Below are positions 35,060-43,934 of a DNA stretch of 64,000 nucleotides, in pieces. Below the pieces are notes generated by a model, which saw only the letters and a list, made by a program, of their open reading frames with translations, searched no databases and had not been told where the DNA came from. The position numbers and the translations under genes are program-made. Source of the stretch: Enterococcus canis NBRC 100695 (GTDB lineage Bacteria > Bacillota > Bacilli > Lactobacillales > Enterococcaceae); NCBI RefSeq assembly GCF_001544375.1, contig NZ_BCQJ01000002.1, positions 62,001 through 126,000 on the forward strand, given 5' to 3'. Numbering within the stretch: position 1 is the stretch's first letter; every line of letters starts with the position of its first letter.

Positions 35060-37780
35060 CTATTTTTCCTGGGTTTTCTCTTCCAAGAGGAAGTCACGGG
35101 TCCACTCTGTTAACTCTTCGAGGGGGCCTTCCACTAAAGGTAGCTCTTTCGGTAAAGCGCGTAGCAATTGTCCCGCATAGGACGCCGTTACAATCCGCCG
35201 GTCCAAAACCAAGAGGACGCCCCGATCTGTTTCTGAACGAATCAACCGACCTAATGCTTGTCTAAGGCGTAGGCCCGCTTTTGGTAGTGAATCTTTATAG
35301 AAAGGATTTTTCCCATTGGCAGTCAATAACTGATTGCGGGCTTTCACTAAAGGTCGCTGCGGATGTTCGAACGGCAACTTGGTCACTACCACTAATTGTA
35401 GTGTATTCCCCGGCACATCGACCCCTTCCCAAAAACTGTCGGCTCCCATAAGAATGGCATTGTCAGAATGACTAAATCGTTTTAATAGTTTTTCACGACT
35501 ACCACCTTTGCCTTGCGCTAACACTTCACGACCATTGATTAAAAACGGCATATGAATCCCTTGGTAAACTTGATTCAGCAGTTCATGTGACGTAAACAAA
35601 ACGAGTATCGGGCGCTCTAACGTCTGTAGTTGTTTTAACGTCTCAATAACCGTTGCGGCATGGACCTGCTCCTTCGCATCTTCGGCGCCGCTAGGAACCA
35701 TTAAACGAGCTTGTTCACTATAATCAAATGGATTTGCTAACGTTTTAAAGACTACTTCTGTCAAGCCTAATTGTTCTGGCAGATAGTGTTTATTGTTGCC
35801 TATTTTTAAAGTACCGCCAGTAAAAAGGACTTGTTTGGTGGTTTGATACCAGTGGGTGGTCGGTAAAAGAGGTGCTTCTAAGTCACTGGTGTGCAATCGG
35901 CCTTGATAAGGGTTTGACTCTAGATCAACCCATTTTACATAGCGCGGTGACCAATCATTTAACAGCCGCATAAATAGTTGGGCCAAATCAGTCATATAAT
36001 CAAACAGGTCGAGCCACTCGTGTATAATCAGCTGCTGCGTTTTAGCACCCGTTTCCCCTAGTAACCGGCGAAAGTCAGCTTGCAATTGTTGGGTATCCTG
36101 AAAAAGGGCTTCGATCCGGAGACAAACTTCCTCTTCTTCTTGTGTAAGCTGATCGAATAGTTCTTTGGTCAAGAGCTGTTCTTGTCCCTTTAAACGCCGC
36201 GATAAAAAATGGAAGAAATCACGAAATTGTTCATTTAATTCCATTAAAATTTGTTGGTATAGCGTCAGCTCCTTTTGCGGTAATAATTCGTTCCCGACAA
36301 ATAGTTGTCGATCCTCTAGATAACGCATAAAGCGCTCATAAGAGGCATTCTGGAAGTAAGTACCGCTAGCTTTCAGGGCTGTATCAGGTAAATGATGGGC
36401 TTCATCAATAACCAAATAGTCTAGTTCCGGCAGCATTTTACTAGGACGCTGTTCCTCATGCACTAAAAAGGCATGGTTTAAAATCCAGACGTTAGCTTGC
36501 CGCTTGCGCCAATTCAAATAACGCCAAAAATCCTCTTCAGCATACAATGAATCTTCAGGCAAGTCTCGATTCCCGCGATGTCCTACCTTTTGCCAAAATT
36601 CATGCTGCAAGGTCGTCAGATTCAGTTCGTCTAAATCGCCCGTCTCTGTTTCTGTCAGCCAAACAAGAACGCGCATCTGATATAGACCGCTCTGTTTTGA
36701 TACAGCTTGCTTTAGCGTGGCAGCAAAACGAGCCAGATGGAGATAATGACTGGGACTCTTCACTACTAAAGGCTGCAGAGGTCGTGGTAGAATTTGATTC
36801 AATAACGGAATATCCTTTGCCACTAATTGCTCTTGCAGGAGTAATGAGGTAGTCGCAACAACAGCCGGTTTTTCGGGCGTCGCAAGATAGGCTAACGGTA
36901 AGAGATAGCCGATAGTCTTTCCCATACCAGTGGCAGCTTCCAAAAAGAGATTTTTAGGCCCTTTAGTAAAATGATCGTATACAGCATTCATCATGCGGGC
37001 TTGCTCTGTCCGGTAATGCAAGTAATCCCCGTAAAGTTTCTGCTTGGCTCGTTTACTACGAGGATACGTAAGCTCCTGCTGTTCTTCTGCAAAGTAAGTG
37101 TAGTCTTTTTTGCGAAGGACTAAATTTCCGACTACGTGCCATTCAGCAGGCAACGGTCCGACATCCTGTTGGCGTTCCGCTAGCTGTGCTTGAATAAAAT
37201 CGGTAGTTTCCATGGTCAAGGCATTTGAACCAATTCTAACGATTTGTTCCAACGTTAGAAGCGGCAATGCGGCAATTTTATCCATAATCATAATCAAAAG
37301 TTCTGCTGTCACCGCGGCATCAGAATCGGCCTGATGGGGATTTTGGTGTTGCAACTGAAAATTTTCCGAAAGGTCAGATAAGCGATAGCTAGGCTCTGTA
37401 GGGAAAAAGATTTGGCTCAGCTCCACTGTATCAACTCTCGGACAAGTCAAAGGTGGATAACCTGCCTGTTGAAAAGCAGCGTTCAAAAAATTGGAATCAA
37501 AATGAGTATTGTGTGCAACAAAGACCGTATCCTCTAACAAGTTTTGGATCGTAAGCGCCACATCATCAAAAAGGGGGGCCTTACGAGCCCGTTTCGTAGA
37601 GATACCGGTTAAATTTTCGATTTGTTTGGGAATCTCCCGCTCTGGGTTGATATCAGTGGCAAAGCGAGAAACGATCTCGCCATTTTCTACCAAAACACAG
37701 CCAAATTGAATGATTCGGTCCTGTCCTGGTTTTGTGCCGGTTGTTTCGATATCCACCACCGCATAGGTCGTATGCGTCAT
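35060..37780 (-). CDS. dinG: DinG-type exonuclease/helicase
   Basis: A 906-residue protein with an N-terminal DEDDh exonuclease (DIETTG at 10-15, HNTHFDSNFL near 90, and HQADSDAAVTAELL near 149-162) fused to an XPD-like helicase (Walker A ATGMGKT at 282-288, DEAH at 459-462, QALGRLIRSETDRG near the end). Unlike E. coli DinG there are no cysteines between Walker A and the DEAH box, so no iron-sulfur cluster is expected; this matches other Firmicutes versions, which act mainly as exonucleases. First gene of the operon. A likely promoter is on the minus strand just upstream (TATAAT in TGTAGTATAAT). Confidence 0.93.
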   Translation of the reverse strand: MTHTTYAVVDIETTGTKPGQDRIIQFGCVLVENGEIVSRFATDINPEREIPKQIENLTGISTKRARKAPLFDDVALTIQNLLEDTVFVAHNTHFDSNFLNAAFQQAGYPPLTCPRVDTVELSQIFFPTEPSYRLSDLSENFQLQHQNPHQADSDAAVTAELLIMIMDKIAALPLLTLEQIVRIGSNALTMETTDFIQAQLAERQQDVGPLPAEWHVVGNLVLRKKDYTYFAEEQQELTYPRSKRAKQKLYGDYLHYRTEQARMMNAVYDHFTKGPKNLFLEAATGMGKTIGYLLPLAYLATPEKPAVVATTSLLLQEQLVAKDIPLLNQILPRPLQPLVVKSPSHYLHLARFAATLKQAVSKQSGLYQMRVLVWLTETETGDLDELNLTTLQHEFWQKVGHRGNRDLPEDSLYAEEDFWRYLNWRKRQANVWILNHAFLVHEEQRPSKMLPELDYLVIDEAHHLPDTALKASGTYFQNASYERFMRYLEDRQLFVGNELLPQKELTLYQQILMELNEQFRDFFHFLSRRLKGQEQLLTKELFDQLTQEEEEVCLRIEALFQDTQQLQADFRRLLGETGAKTQQLIIHEWLDLFDYMTDLAQLFMRLLNDWSPRYVKWVDLESNPYQGRLHTSDLEAPLLPTTHWYQTTKQVLFTGGTLKIGNNKHYLPEQLGLTEVVFKTLANPFDYSEQARLMVPSGAEDAKEQVHAATVIETLKQLQTLERPILVLFTSHELLNQVYQGIHMPFLINGREVLAQGKGGSREKLLKRFSHSDNAILMGADSFWEGVDVPGNTLQLVVVTKLPFEHPQRPLVKARNQLLTANGKNPFYKDSLPKAGLRLRQALGRLIRSETDRGVLLVLDRRIVTASYAGQLLRALPKELPLVEGPLEELTEWTRDFLLEEKTQEK

Positions 37781-37852
37781 TTGTTCACCGACTTTCGTTA
37801 TCTATGCGATTATACTACACACATGGCTTTTTGAAAAATCGCAGTTCCTCAT

Positions 37853-38037
37853 TTGCAATGAGTAGTTTCTCATGATAAATTTACAAAAAAGATAGCATGG
37901 TTTAAAGTCCTTATTAGGCAGATTTTCTAGAATAACGCTACACCAATTATCCCGAATTGGTATTTTCATACTTACTCCTACCAGAGTAAATAACAACCTT
38001 CATTTCCACTAAGACGACGGTCTTGGTGGTTTTTTTA
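37853..38037 (+). ncRNA. Candidate small RNA with promoter and terminator (intergenic dinG-MocR gap)
   Basis: On the + strand TTGCAA (37853-37858), 17 bases, TAAATT (37876-37881) form a good promoter; a terminator stem CCACTAAGAC/GTCTTGGTGG with eight T residues ends at 38037, and a second hairpin CCAATT-N6-AATTGG lies at 37943-37960. Between them no ORF is seen on this strand. Neither flanking gene uses this direction. The predicted RNA of about 150 nt would overlap the 3' end of the MocR gene and a 55-codon ORF on the other strand (37802-37969). Not matched to any known RNA family. Confidence 0.4.
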
Positions 38038-39375
38038 TGTCTTCAAAGTTGAAATAATCGTGTAAAATCGCTCGTGATCCTGTGGGGAGAAACGAGCAAA
38101 ATTTAAGCGAATCGCACGCTGATTGCTGCCAAAAAGCTCAGCCGGCGCGCTTAACAAACCAGCCTGTAATAGTTGCTGAACGTGTTGCGCGTCTAATTGC
38201 GGATGCTCTGCCCATAGATAATATCCGCCATTCACTGGGTCTACTTGCCAGTCTCGCTGTAAAGCAAACAAAGTCATCATTTGCTCTGCTCGCTCGCTAA
38301 GCGTCAAGCGTAGCGCCGCCATTTTGCGAGCATAAGCGGGATCAGTCAAGGCAATGTTGGTTAGTACTTGCGGAAAAATACTCATGGAAAAGTCCATCAT
38401 TTGCCGTGCGCTCGCCAACTTTTCAGCAATAATCGTAGGCGCCACGAGCCAACCTACTTTGATTGATGAGCCTAGAATCTTAGACATAGAACCTGTGTAC
38501 AACACATTTTCCGGATCCAATTTTTTCAAAGAAGGTAACAGCTGATCAAAAGCCAGCTCCCCAAAGACATCATCTTCTAGAATCGGTAGCTGATACTGCC
38601 GCGCCAATGCTACTAAGCCTTTGCGCCGAGCTAGGCTCATGGTCTTGCCAGTAGGATTTTGGAAATTGGGGTTTACCATGATCATACGAACTTTTTGTTG
38701 TAAAATCGCTTGCTCTAATTTTGCTAAGTCAATGCCCTCATCATCCATAGAAATTCCTTGGGTCTGAATACCTGAATGATGAAAAATCGGTAGTGCCGTT
38801 AAAAAGGAAGGTGTCTCCACCGCGACGACATCCCCTGGATCTAGCATCGTTTGTAGAATCAAGAAAATCGCCTGCTGCGCCCCAGAGGTAATCATGATCT
38901 CTGACGTGTCCACTTGCAGTGAAAAGTTTTTTTGCAAGTGATGTTGAACCGTCTCAATTAATGGCTGATAGCCGCGATGATCTTGCAAGCTTTCAGCCGC
39001 TAAGATTTCTTGCCAATCAAATGAAGGAAAACGGAAGGATGGAATCAGCTCGCGTGGCAACTCTCCAGTGTATAAATCTAGCATCCCTAGCTGTTGGCTC
39101 AACTGCTCCAGTTGCTGTTGCCCTTCGGTGGTCCACTCGCGCTGTAAATATTGACGCCAATCAACATAATCGGCCTGTTGTTGCGCGGCTGTTTCGGTAA
39201 TATAAGTGCCTGAACCTTGCTTCCGACGAACGATTCCCAGACTTTGCAATTCCTCCAAAGCACGAACAACAGTAGAACGATTGACAGAGAAATCAATCGC
39301 CATTTTACGTTCCGGTGGCAACTTCGTTCCCGGAAGTAGTCGCCCTTTTTGGACGCCATCAATAATAGACCGCAT
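38035..39375 (-). CDS. MocR/GntR-family PLP-dependent regulator, apparent frameshift at the N-terminus
   Basis: A 446-residue regulator: winged helix (GTKLPPERKMAIDFSVNRSTVVRALEELQSLGIVRRKQGSGTYI) followed by an aminotransferase-like domain with a PLP lysine region (YTGSMSKILGSSIKVGWLVAP). In this reading it starts at ATG 39375 with no ribosome site, and misses about ten residues of the usual N-terminal helix. Those residues lie upstream in another frame: ATGATGGCG at 39401-39409 has a strong GGAGGGG site, and deleting one A from the AAAAA run (39396-39400) fuses the frames. Promoter TTGTTT-17-TACCAT at 39428-39456. So it is either a frameshifted gene, a slippage-controlled one, or a sequence error. 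Confidence 0.75.
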   Translation of the reverse strand: MRSIIDGVQKGRLLPGTKLPPERKMAIDFSVNRSTVVRALEELQSLGIVRRKQGSGTYITETAAQQQADYVDWRQYLQREWTTEGQQQLEQLSQQLGMLDLYTGELPRELIPSFRFPSFDWQEILAAESLQDHRGYQPLIETVQHHLQKNFSLQVDTSEIMITSGAQQAIFLILQTMLDPGDVVAVETPSFLTALPIFHHSGIQTQGISMDDEGIDLAKLEQAILQQKVRMIMVNPNFQNPTGKTMSLARRKGLVALARQYQLPILEDDVFGELAFDQLLPSLKKLDPENVLYTGSMSKILGSSIKVGWLVAPTIIAEKLASARQMMDFSMSIFPQVLTNIALTDPAYARKMAALRLTLSERAEQMMTLFALQRDWQVDPVNGGYYLWAEHPQLDAQHVQQLLQAGLLSAPAELFGSNQRAIRLNFARFSPQDHERFYTIISTLKT

Positions 39376-39458
39376 AATTTGGATATATTTTAGTATTTTT
39401 CGCCATCATGACCCCTCCATCTCCTCTATGGTAGCCAAGTTTCTCATTAGAAACAAGC

Positions 39459-39505
39459 AAAAAATAAGGCAGTCTGCCTTCAACACGAGGTTGAGACAAA
39501 CTGCC
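39459..39505 (-). terminator. Intrinsic terminator of the PadR operon
   Basis: GGCAGT and ACTGCC close a long stem with an inner TCAAC/GTTGA pairing, followed on the minus strand by TTATTTTTT. Confidence 0.75.
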
Positions 39506-39517
39506 CTTACATTTATA

Positions 39518-40492
39518 TTATTTATCTTGCCGGAGTGCATACAAACCATTACGGACGACTCCGAAAAAGACTCCTGCGATTGGAAAAACGACCCAACTAA
39601 TTTCCCATGAACCAGTCAAAAAGCTCCAGCTGAGGTAGATTAGCACCACGAGCGGCCAATAGACAGATTCAAGAAAAATTAGTACCCGTGGTTTATCTTT
39701 TTCCTTTTCTTCTTCCTCTTCATCTAATACAAAGTAATCATTTTCCAGCAAACTGGTAAAGCTTCCCATAATGACCCCACAATAGACAATCAAAAAGACT
39801 CCCACTGCCACTAATAAAAACATTACGGCGATGCCCAAGTTTTGCATCCGTTCACTGGCGCTCAGATAATTGGACACAATCACCGGTGCCACTGACATAA
39901 TACACAGCGCAATACCTAAGACTAAGCCGGTCACAAAAGAACGATTGAAATGTTCTTTTTGAGTTGTAACCACACGTTTAATTTTAGGGGCAATAAAGCG
40001 TCCAGATAGTTTTTTAGCAGTAGTTGACATGGACATGCCGGCAATGATGATAAAACTAACCCCGATAGCGGCCCCAAAGAAAAGACTCACAATACCCAGC
40101 ATTTCACCAAAACCGCCAGCAAACATTGCAAAAAAGGTTAGCATAACAGCCAGTCCTAGGATGATAACCGCGATGCCGCCAGCCAGTAGTAAGCTATTGC
40201 GTCTGCGATTGTCTAGGTATTCTAAAGCTTCCCCCATGGTAATAGCTGAAAGTTCTTGCCCACTTTCCGCCTCTACTCGTTGTTTCACATTCATCTCTTC
40301 TAATACTTCATCAATACTGCCAAATTCTGAAATCACGGTACCAATAGCTTCGTTTTCGGGAATACCTTGAGCCAAAAGGTCTTGAAAACGATCCTCCATA
40401 TGATTTTGCAAATCGGCTTTTAATTGTGCCGTTTCTTCCGTCATCGGGACGCCCGTGAATAAACTTTCTAAATAATTATTGATGGTATTCAT
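39518..40492 (-). CDS. DUF1700-type membrane protein (permease prefix domain)
   Basis: A 324-residue protein. The soluble N-terminal 80 residues form the 'permease prefix'/DUF1700 unit (MNTINNYLESLFTGVPMTEE, then IGTVISEFGSIDEVLEEM), followed by about six membrane helices and an acidic cytoplasmic loop (LDEEEEEKEKDK). Such proteins are nearly always paired with a PadR regulator, as here. Their role is probably to sense or adjust the membrane; function unproven. ATG 40492 follows GGAGGAGAGCATA and overlaps the PadR gene by 17 bases. Confidence 0.85.
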   Translation of the reverse strand: MNTINNYLESLFTGVPMTEETAQLKADLQNHMEDRFQDLLAQGIPENEAIGTVISEFGSIDEVLEEMNVKQRVEAESGQELSAITMGEALEYLDNRRRNSLLLAGGIAVIILGLAVMLTFFAMFAGGFGEMLGIVSLFFGAAIGVSFIIIAGMSMSTTAKKLSGRFIAPKIKRVVTTQKEHFNRSFVTGLVLGIALCIMSVAPVIVSNYLSASERMQNLGIAVMFLLVAVGVFLIVYCGVIMGSFTSLLENDYFVLDEEEEEKEKDKPRVLIFLESVYWPLVVLIYLSWSFLTGSWEISWVVFPIAGVFFGVVRNGLYALRQDK

Positions 40493-40820
40493 TATGCTCT
40501 CCTCCTACAAAACGGTTAACCACCGTTTGTGTTAACTGCCATTCCGCCTCTTTTTCTAACAAATAGTCGTGACCGGCCGGCGTGATTTGGTAATAGGTCC
40601 GTTTCTTCCCATGAGTTACTTGACCACTGTACGCTGTGATATAGCCCTGTTTTTCTAAGCGATTAAAAGCCGAGTACAGCGTTGTTTCCTTGATGACATA
40701 AAGTTCATTGGAACGTTCACGAATTTGTTTTGAAATCTCATAGCCATAGGAATCCCCCTCCGCTAACAAACTAAGGATAAAAAGATCGTTGTATCCACGA
40801 ATCACATCACTACTAATCAT
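40476..40820 (-). CDS. PadR-family transcriptional regulator
   Basis: A 114-residue winged-helix protein of the PadR-s1 type: LFILSLLAEGDSYGYEISKQIRERS, then TLYSAFNRLEKQGYITAY and GKKRTYYQITPAGHDYL. It represses its own operon in known cases until a ligand binds. The start is ATG 40820 behind AGGTGATGGC. A cluster of TACTACGAC repeats lies across its promoter. Confidence 0.9.
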   Translation of the reverse strand: MISSDVIRGYNDLFILSLLAEGDSYGYEISKQIRERSNELYVIKETTLYSAFNRLEKQGYITAYSGQVTHGKKRTYYQITPAGHDYLLEKEAEWQLTQTVVNRFVGGEHNEYHQ

Positions 40821-40840
40821 GCCATCACCTACTTTTCTTT

Positions 40841-40902
40841 TACTACGACCATCATACTACGTCTGTCATAGTAATTATACTTCTTTTACTACGACAGGTA
40901 AA
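40841..40902 (-). promoter_or_regulatory. PadR-operon promoter with repeated 9-bp motif
   Basis: On the minus strand TTTACC (40897-40902), 17 bases, TATAAT (40874-40879). The motif TACTACGAC occurs at 40841-40849, 40887-40895, with variants TACTACGTC at 40855-40863 and the inverted GTCATAGTA at 40865-40873. The copies flank the -10 on both sides, so they are the probable PadR operator. Confidence 0.65.
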
Positions 40903-40911
40903 GTAAAATGC

Positions 40912-40958
40912 AAAAAAGAGTCTTGGACATAGCTTAAAAAGCTATGTCCAAGACTCTT
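40912..40958 (-). terminator. Intrinsic terminator of guaC
   Basis: AAGAGTCTTGGACATAGCTT pairs with AGCTATGTCCAAGACTCTT, a nearly perfect 19-bp stem, with a T-run on the minus strand. Confidence 0.92.
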
Positions 40959-41002
40959 CCTATCTGAATAAGCCCTACTGTCCCAACCTCTTATGAAGTC
41001 TG

Positions 41003-41980
41003 TTAAATAGTGTCCCCATTGAAGATTGAATTTTTTACGACGACATAATCTACTTTGCGGATTGCTTCTAAATCGCGTCCGCCAGCATACGAAATCGAAG
41101 ATTGCAGATCTTGTTCCATTTCAACTAACGTATCGGCCAATGAACCTTTATGTTGGATCCAGATTTTTTTACCTTCTACGTTTTTCTTTTCACCTTTTTG
41201 GAACTCAGAGGCCGAACCAAAATATTCTTTCAGCACAACTCCGTTTTCCACTTTGGTTTCTCCTGGTGATTCTTCATGACCAGCAAATAGTGAGCCAATC
41301 ATAACCATAGTTGCGCCAAAACGAACCGACTTGGCAATATCACCATGGGTGCGGATACCGCCATCAGCGATGATTGGTTTGCGCGCTGCTTTGGCACACC
41401 AGCGTAAAGCTGCTAATTGCCAGCCGCCAGTCCCAAAACCAGTTTTGATTTTAGTGATACAAACTTTACCAGGTCCGATGCCGACCTTCGTTGCGTCAGC
41501 TCCGGCATTTTCTAGCTCGCGGACAGCTTCAGGCGTGCCGACATTTCCAGCGATAACAAAACTTTCTGGTAAATGTTTTTTGATGTGTTGGATCATGTCA
41601 ATCACAGCATTAGAGTGGCCATGGGCGATGTCGATAGTAATGTAATCAGGTGTCAGCTTTTTCGCTGCCAACTCTTCAACAAAACGGTATTCATTTTCTT
41701 TGACGCCGACACTAATCGAAGCAATTAAGCCTTTTGCCTGCATTTTTTCAATAAAAGGAATACGAGCCGCTTCGTCAAAACGATGCATAATATAAAAATA
41801 CTGATTTTCAGCTAAAAATTCAGCGATAGATTCGTCGATAATCGTTTGCATATTTGCCGGTACTACCGGTAAACGAAATTGATGTTTCCCTAATGTAACG
41901 GTAGTGTCACATTCAGAACGGCTGTTTACGATACATTTGTTCGGGATTAGTTGGATATCTTCATAGTCAAATACTTTCAT
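41003..41980 (-). CDS. guaC: GMP reductase
   Basis: A 325-residue TIM-barrel enzyme that converts GMP to IMP with NADPH, returning guanine nucleotides to the adenine branch. It resembles IMP dehydrogenase but has no CBS domains. The catalytic cysteine is Cys174 in GPGKVCITK, and the phosphate loop is [34 protein letters not shown] 41980 follows AGGAGGTTGCTCAA. Monocistronic, with PurR-type boxes upstream that match those upstream of purC in this window. Confidence 0.96.
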   Translation of the reverse strand: MKVFDYEDIQLIPNKCIVNSRSECDTTVTLGKHQFRLPVVPANMQTIIDESIAEFLAENQYFYIMHRFDEAARIPFIEKMQAKGLIASISVGVKENEYRFVEELAAKKLTPDYITIDIAHGHSNAVIDMIQHIKKHLPESFVIAGNVGTPEAVRELENAGADATKVGIGPGKVCITKIKTGFGTGGWQLAALRWCAKAARKPIIADGGIRTHGDIAKSVRFGATMVMIGSLFAGHEESPGETKVENGVVLKEYFGSASEFQKGEKKNVEGKKIWIQHKGSLADTLVEMEQDLQSSISYAGGRDLEAIRKVDYVVVKNSIFNGDTI

Positions 41981-42011
41981 TTGAGCAACCTCCTAGGTTA
42001 TAAATGGGTCA

Positions 42012-42161
42012 AAACACGAACGTTATTCGGTAAAAGGTTCGTTTATTTTGGCGCCCAAGATAATTTACACTATTATAATAGGAATGTCAAAAAAATATTC
42101 GATATTTTTACGAATATTTTGCCCGTTTCAATAGTAAAACGGTTTAAACACGAACGATAAC
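42012..42161 (-). promoter_or_regulatory. guaC promoter region with PurR-type boxes and a palindrome
   Basis: On the minus strand TTGACA (42085-42090), 17 bases, TAAATT (42062-42067) is the best promoter. AAACACGAACGTTATT (42012-42027) and the inverted AAACGAACC (42037-42044) form a facing pair of PurBox-like sites in the leader, and AAACACGAACGATAAC (42146-42161) is a further copy upstream. AAATATTCG-N9-CGAATATTT (42093-42119) abuts the -35 element. The box core AAACACGAACGATA recurs at purC. Confidence 0.7.
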
Positions 42162-42217
42162 AAACAGAGTTTGCTGAAAGAACCAGCTAAGCTAGTAAAA
42201 ATCACTAAACTTCCCTA

Positions 42218-42331
42218 TTCCTATGATTCACGCTCCCGCTACTTCACATTCCTAATATTTCCTAATTGTACATTTTTATTTCATTTATATTCCTAACTAA
42301 TGTTGCAATTTTAGGAAAATAAGGGTATATT
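42218..42331 (+). promoter_or_regulatory. ABC/HTH operon promoter with phased TTCCTAA repeats
   Basis: TTGCAA (42303-42308), 17 bases, TATATT (42326-42331) is the promoter. TTCCTAA occurs at 42249, 42259 and 42290, a variant TTCCTAT at 42218, and an inverted copy TTAGGAA at 42311-42317 inside the spacer. Spacings are 31, 10, 31 and 21 bp, all near whole helical turns. This is a probable multi-site operator. Confidence 0.65.
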
Positions 42332-42359
42332 GATAACAAAAGCGAAAGTGGTGGTTTCT

Positions 42360-43928
42360 ATGAAAGAATTTTTATGCTCAAATAAAAAATTTTTGATTCT
42401 AACTAGCTTGGTTGTGCTTTTATCTGCTTTAACTGCGTTGGTAACGCCTTTTATTGTCCAAAATGTATCCGACACGCTACTCATCTCAAACAAAACGTTT
42501 CTCCTTATTTTTATTTCAATGACGCTTTCCTTTCTTTTACAGCTTTCGGCCCAATTATACCGTGAGAATTATGCGGCTAATTTTAATCGCCAATATCTCT
42601 TTCAACTATTAGAGAAAATGAGTAAACTTTCGTATGATACTTATTTAGAAGCTGAGCCGACTTATCTCATCAATCGCATTTACCAAGCAGTTGATGCACT
42701 ATACTTATTTTTCATCAATAGTCTGCCAGAGGTTCTTAAAACAGCTTTACTCCTATTTTTCTCAGTACTTTTCTCTTCATTCATTTCATGGAAAATCGCC
42801 ATAACACTGCTATTGTTGATCCCTCTCAATTATTTTGGTTATAAAACAATCAATAAGGAATTAAGCGTGCGCATGGAAAATATGCAACAAAGTTCCGCCG
42901 TCGCTTTAAAAGATTTAACCGTAACTTTATCCAATGTCGATGGTATTAAATCACAAGCAAATGAAGATATGCTCTACTATCTTTTGGAACATAAAATCGA
43001 AGCTATGTACGTGGCACTAGCTAATGCAAATAAATTTGCCCAGACGACTAGTTCAATCCTTGGGTTTATCAATCAGTTAAGTCAGCAATTAATCTATTTA
43101 TGGACGAGCCTGATGATTGCAAAAGGTGAACTAGAGATCACAAATCTAATTGTTTTAAGTATTGTACTTCCTTTATTTTTCAACTCTTTGTCAGAAGTTA
43201 ATCGCATCAATCTGGATTTTCGCTCTTTAAACACCTCTAATCAATATATTCAAAATGAACTAGATGACAAAGTAGAAAAAAATGGCCATTTGGACCTAGT
43301 AGGTATTCAGTCGATTCGTTTTGCTAAGCCGACATTTATGCAGGGAACTAAAAAATTTGATTTTAACATCACCGCGACTCTGTCTAAGAATGACATCGTA
43401 TACTTATCAGGACCTTCAGGCAGTGGCAAATCGTCGCTGTTAAAACTGCTTTTAAAATTTCGACCTACCGAAGGAATCTATATTAACAATCTGCCTATCA
43501 ACCAACTAGAGAACCGTAGCTTGCGGCAAAAAATTGCCTATCTTTCACAAGAAACAACGATTCTTTCCACAACTTTAGAAAAGAATATTGGTTACGGAAA
43601 TCTATTGACGCCTGAACAAAAGCATTTTTTGATCCAAACTAAGCTTCTTGAACCTATCCTAAAAAACAAAAATTGGGAGACGATGCTAGTGGAGAATGGT
43701 AGTAATCTATCTGGTGGTGAAAAACAACGGATTGCCGCCGCTCGTCTCTTGATTACCTCTGCTGATTTGTATATCATGGATGAGAGCACTAGTAGTATTG
43801 ACGAACACTCAGCTACTGCAATTTTTGAAACAATCCTGAACTTTAAAAAAGATAAAATCATCATTTTTACCTCTCATGATAAAAAGAAGCAACAGTATGC
43901 AACAAAAATAATTGAAATAGGAAAGTGA
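42360..43928 (+). CDS. ABC exporter, fused membrane and ATPase domains
   Basis: A 522-residue half-transporter: five to six membrane helices in residues 1-290, then an ATPase domain with Walker A SGPSGSGKSSLLKLL, Q-loop SQETTILS, signature LSGGEKQR and Walker B LYIMDESTSSIDE. It is shorter and more divergent than the multidrug exporters at 60-63 kb; shape and helix number suggest a peptide/bacteriocin-type or single-subunit exporter, but the substrate is unknown. ATG 42360 follows GTGGTGG at six bases. It lies seven bases before an HTH gene in the same operon, and no precursor peptide gene is visible. Confidence 0.83.
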   Translation: MKEFLCSNKKFLILTSLVVLLSALTALVTPFIVQNVSDTLLISNKTFLLIFISMTLSFLLQLSAQLYRENYAANFNRQYLFQLLEKMSKLSYDTYLEAEPTYLINRIYQAVDALYLFFINSLPEVLKTALLLFFSVLFSSFISWKIAITLLLLIPLNYFGYKTINKELSVRMENMQQSSAVALKDLTVTLSNVDGIKSQANEDMLYYLLEHKIEAMYVALANANKFAQTTSSILGFINQLSQQLIYLWTSLMIAKGELEITNLIVLSIVLPLFFNSLSEVNRINLDFRSLNTSNQYIQNELDDKVEKNGHLDLVGIQSIRFAKPTFMQGTKKFDFNITATLSKNDIVYLSGPSGSGKSSLLKLLLKFRPTEGIYINNLPINQLENRSLRQKIAYLSQETTILSTTLEKNIGYGNLLTPEQKHFLIQTKLLEPILKNKNWETMLVENGSNLSGGEKQRIAAARLLITSADLYIMDESTSSIDEHSATAIFETILNFKKDKIIIFTSHDKKKQQYATKIIEIGK

Positions 43929-43934
43929 TTCACT

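Noticed and set aside
38006-38037. T-box terminator upstream of an aminoacyl-tRNA or amino acid gene
   Set aside because: No T-box motif (AGGGTGGNACCGCG-like) is present and no gene on the + strand follows.
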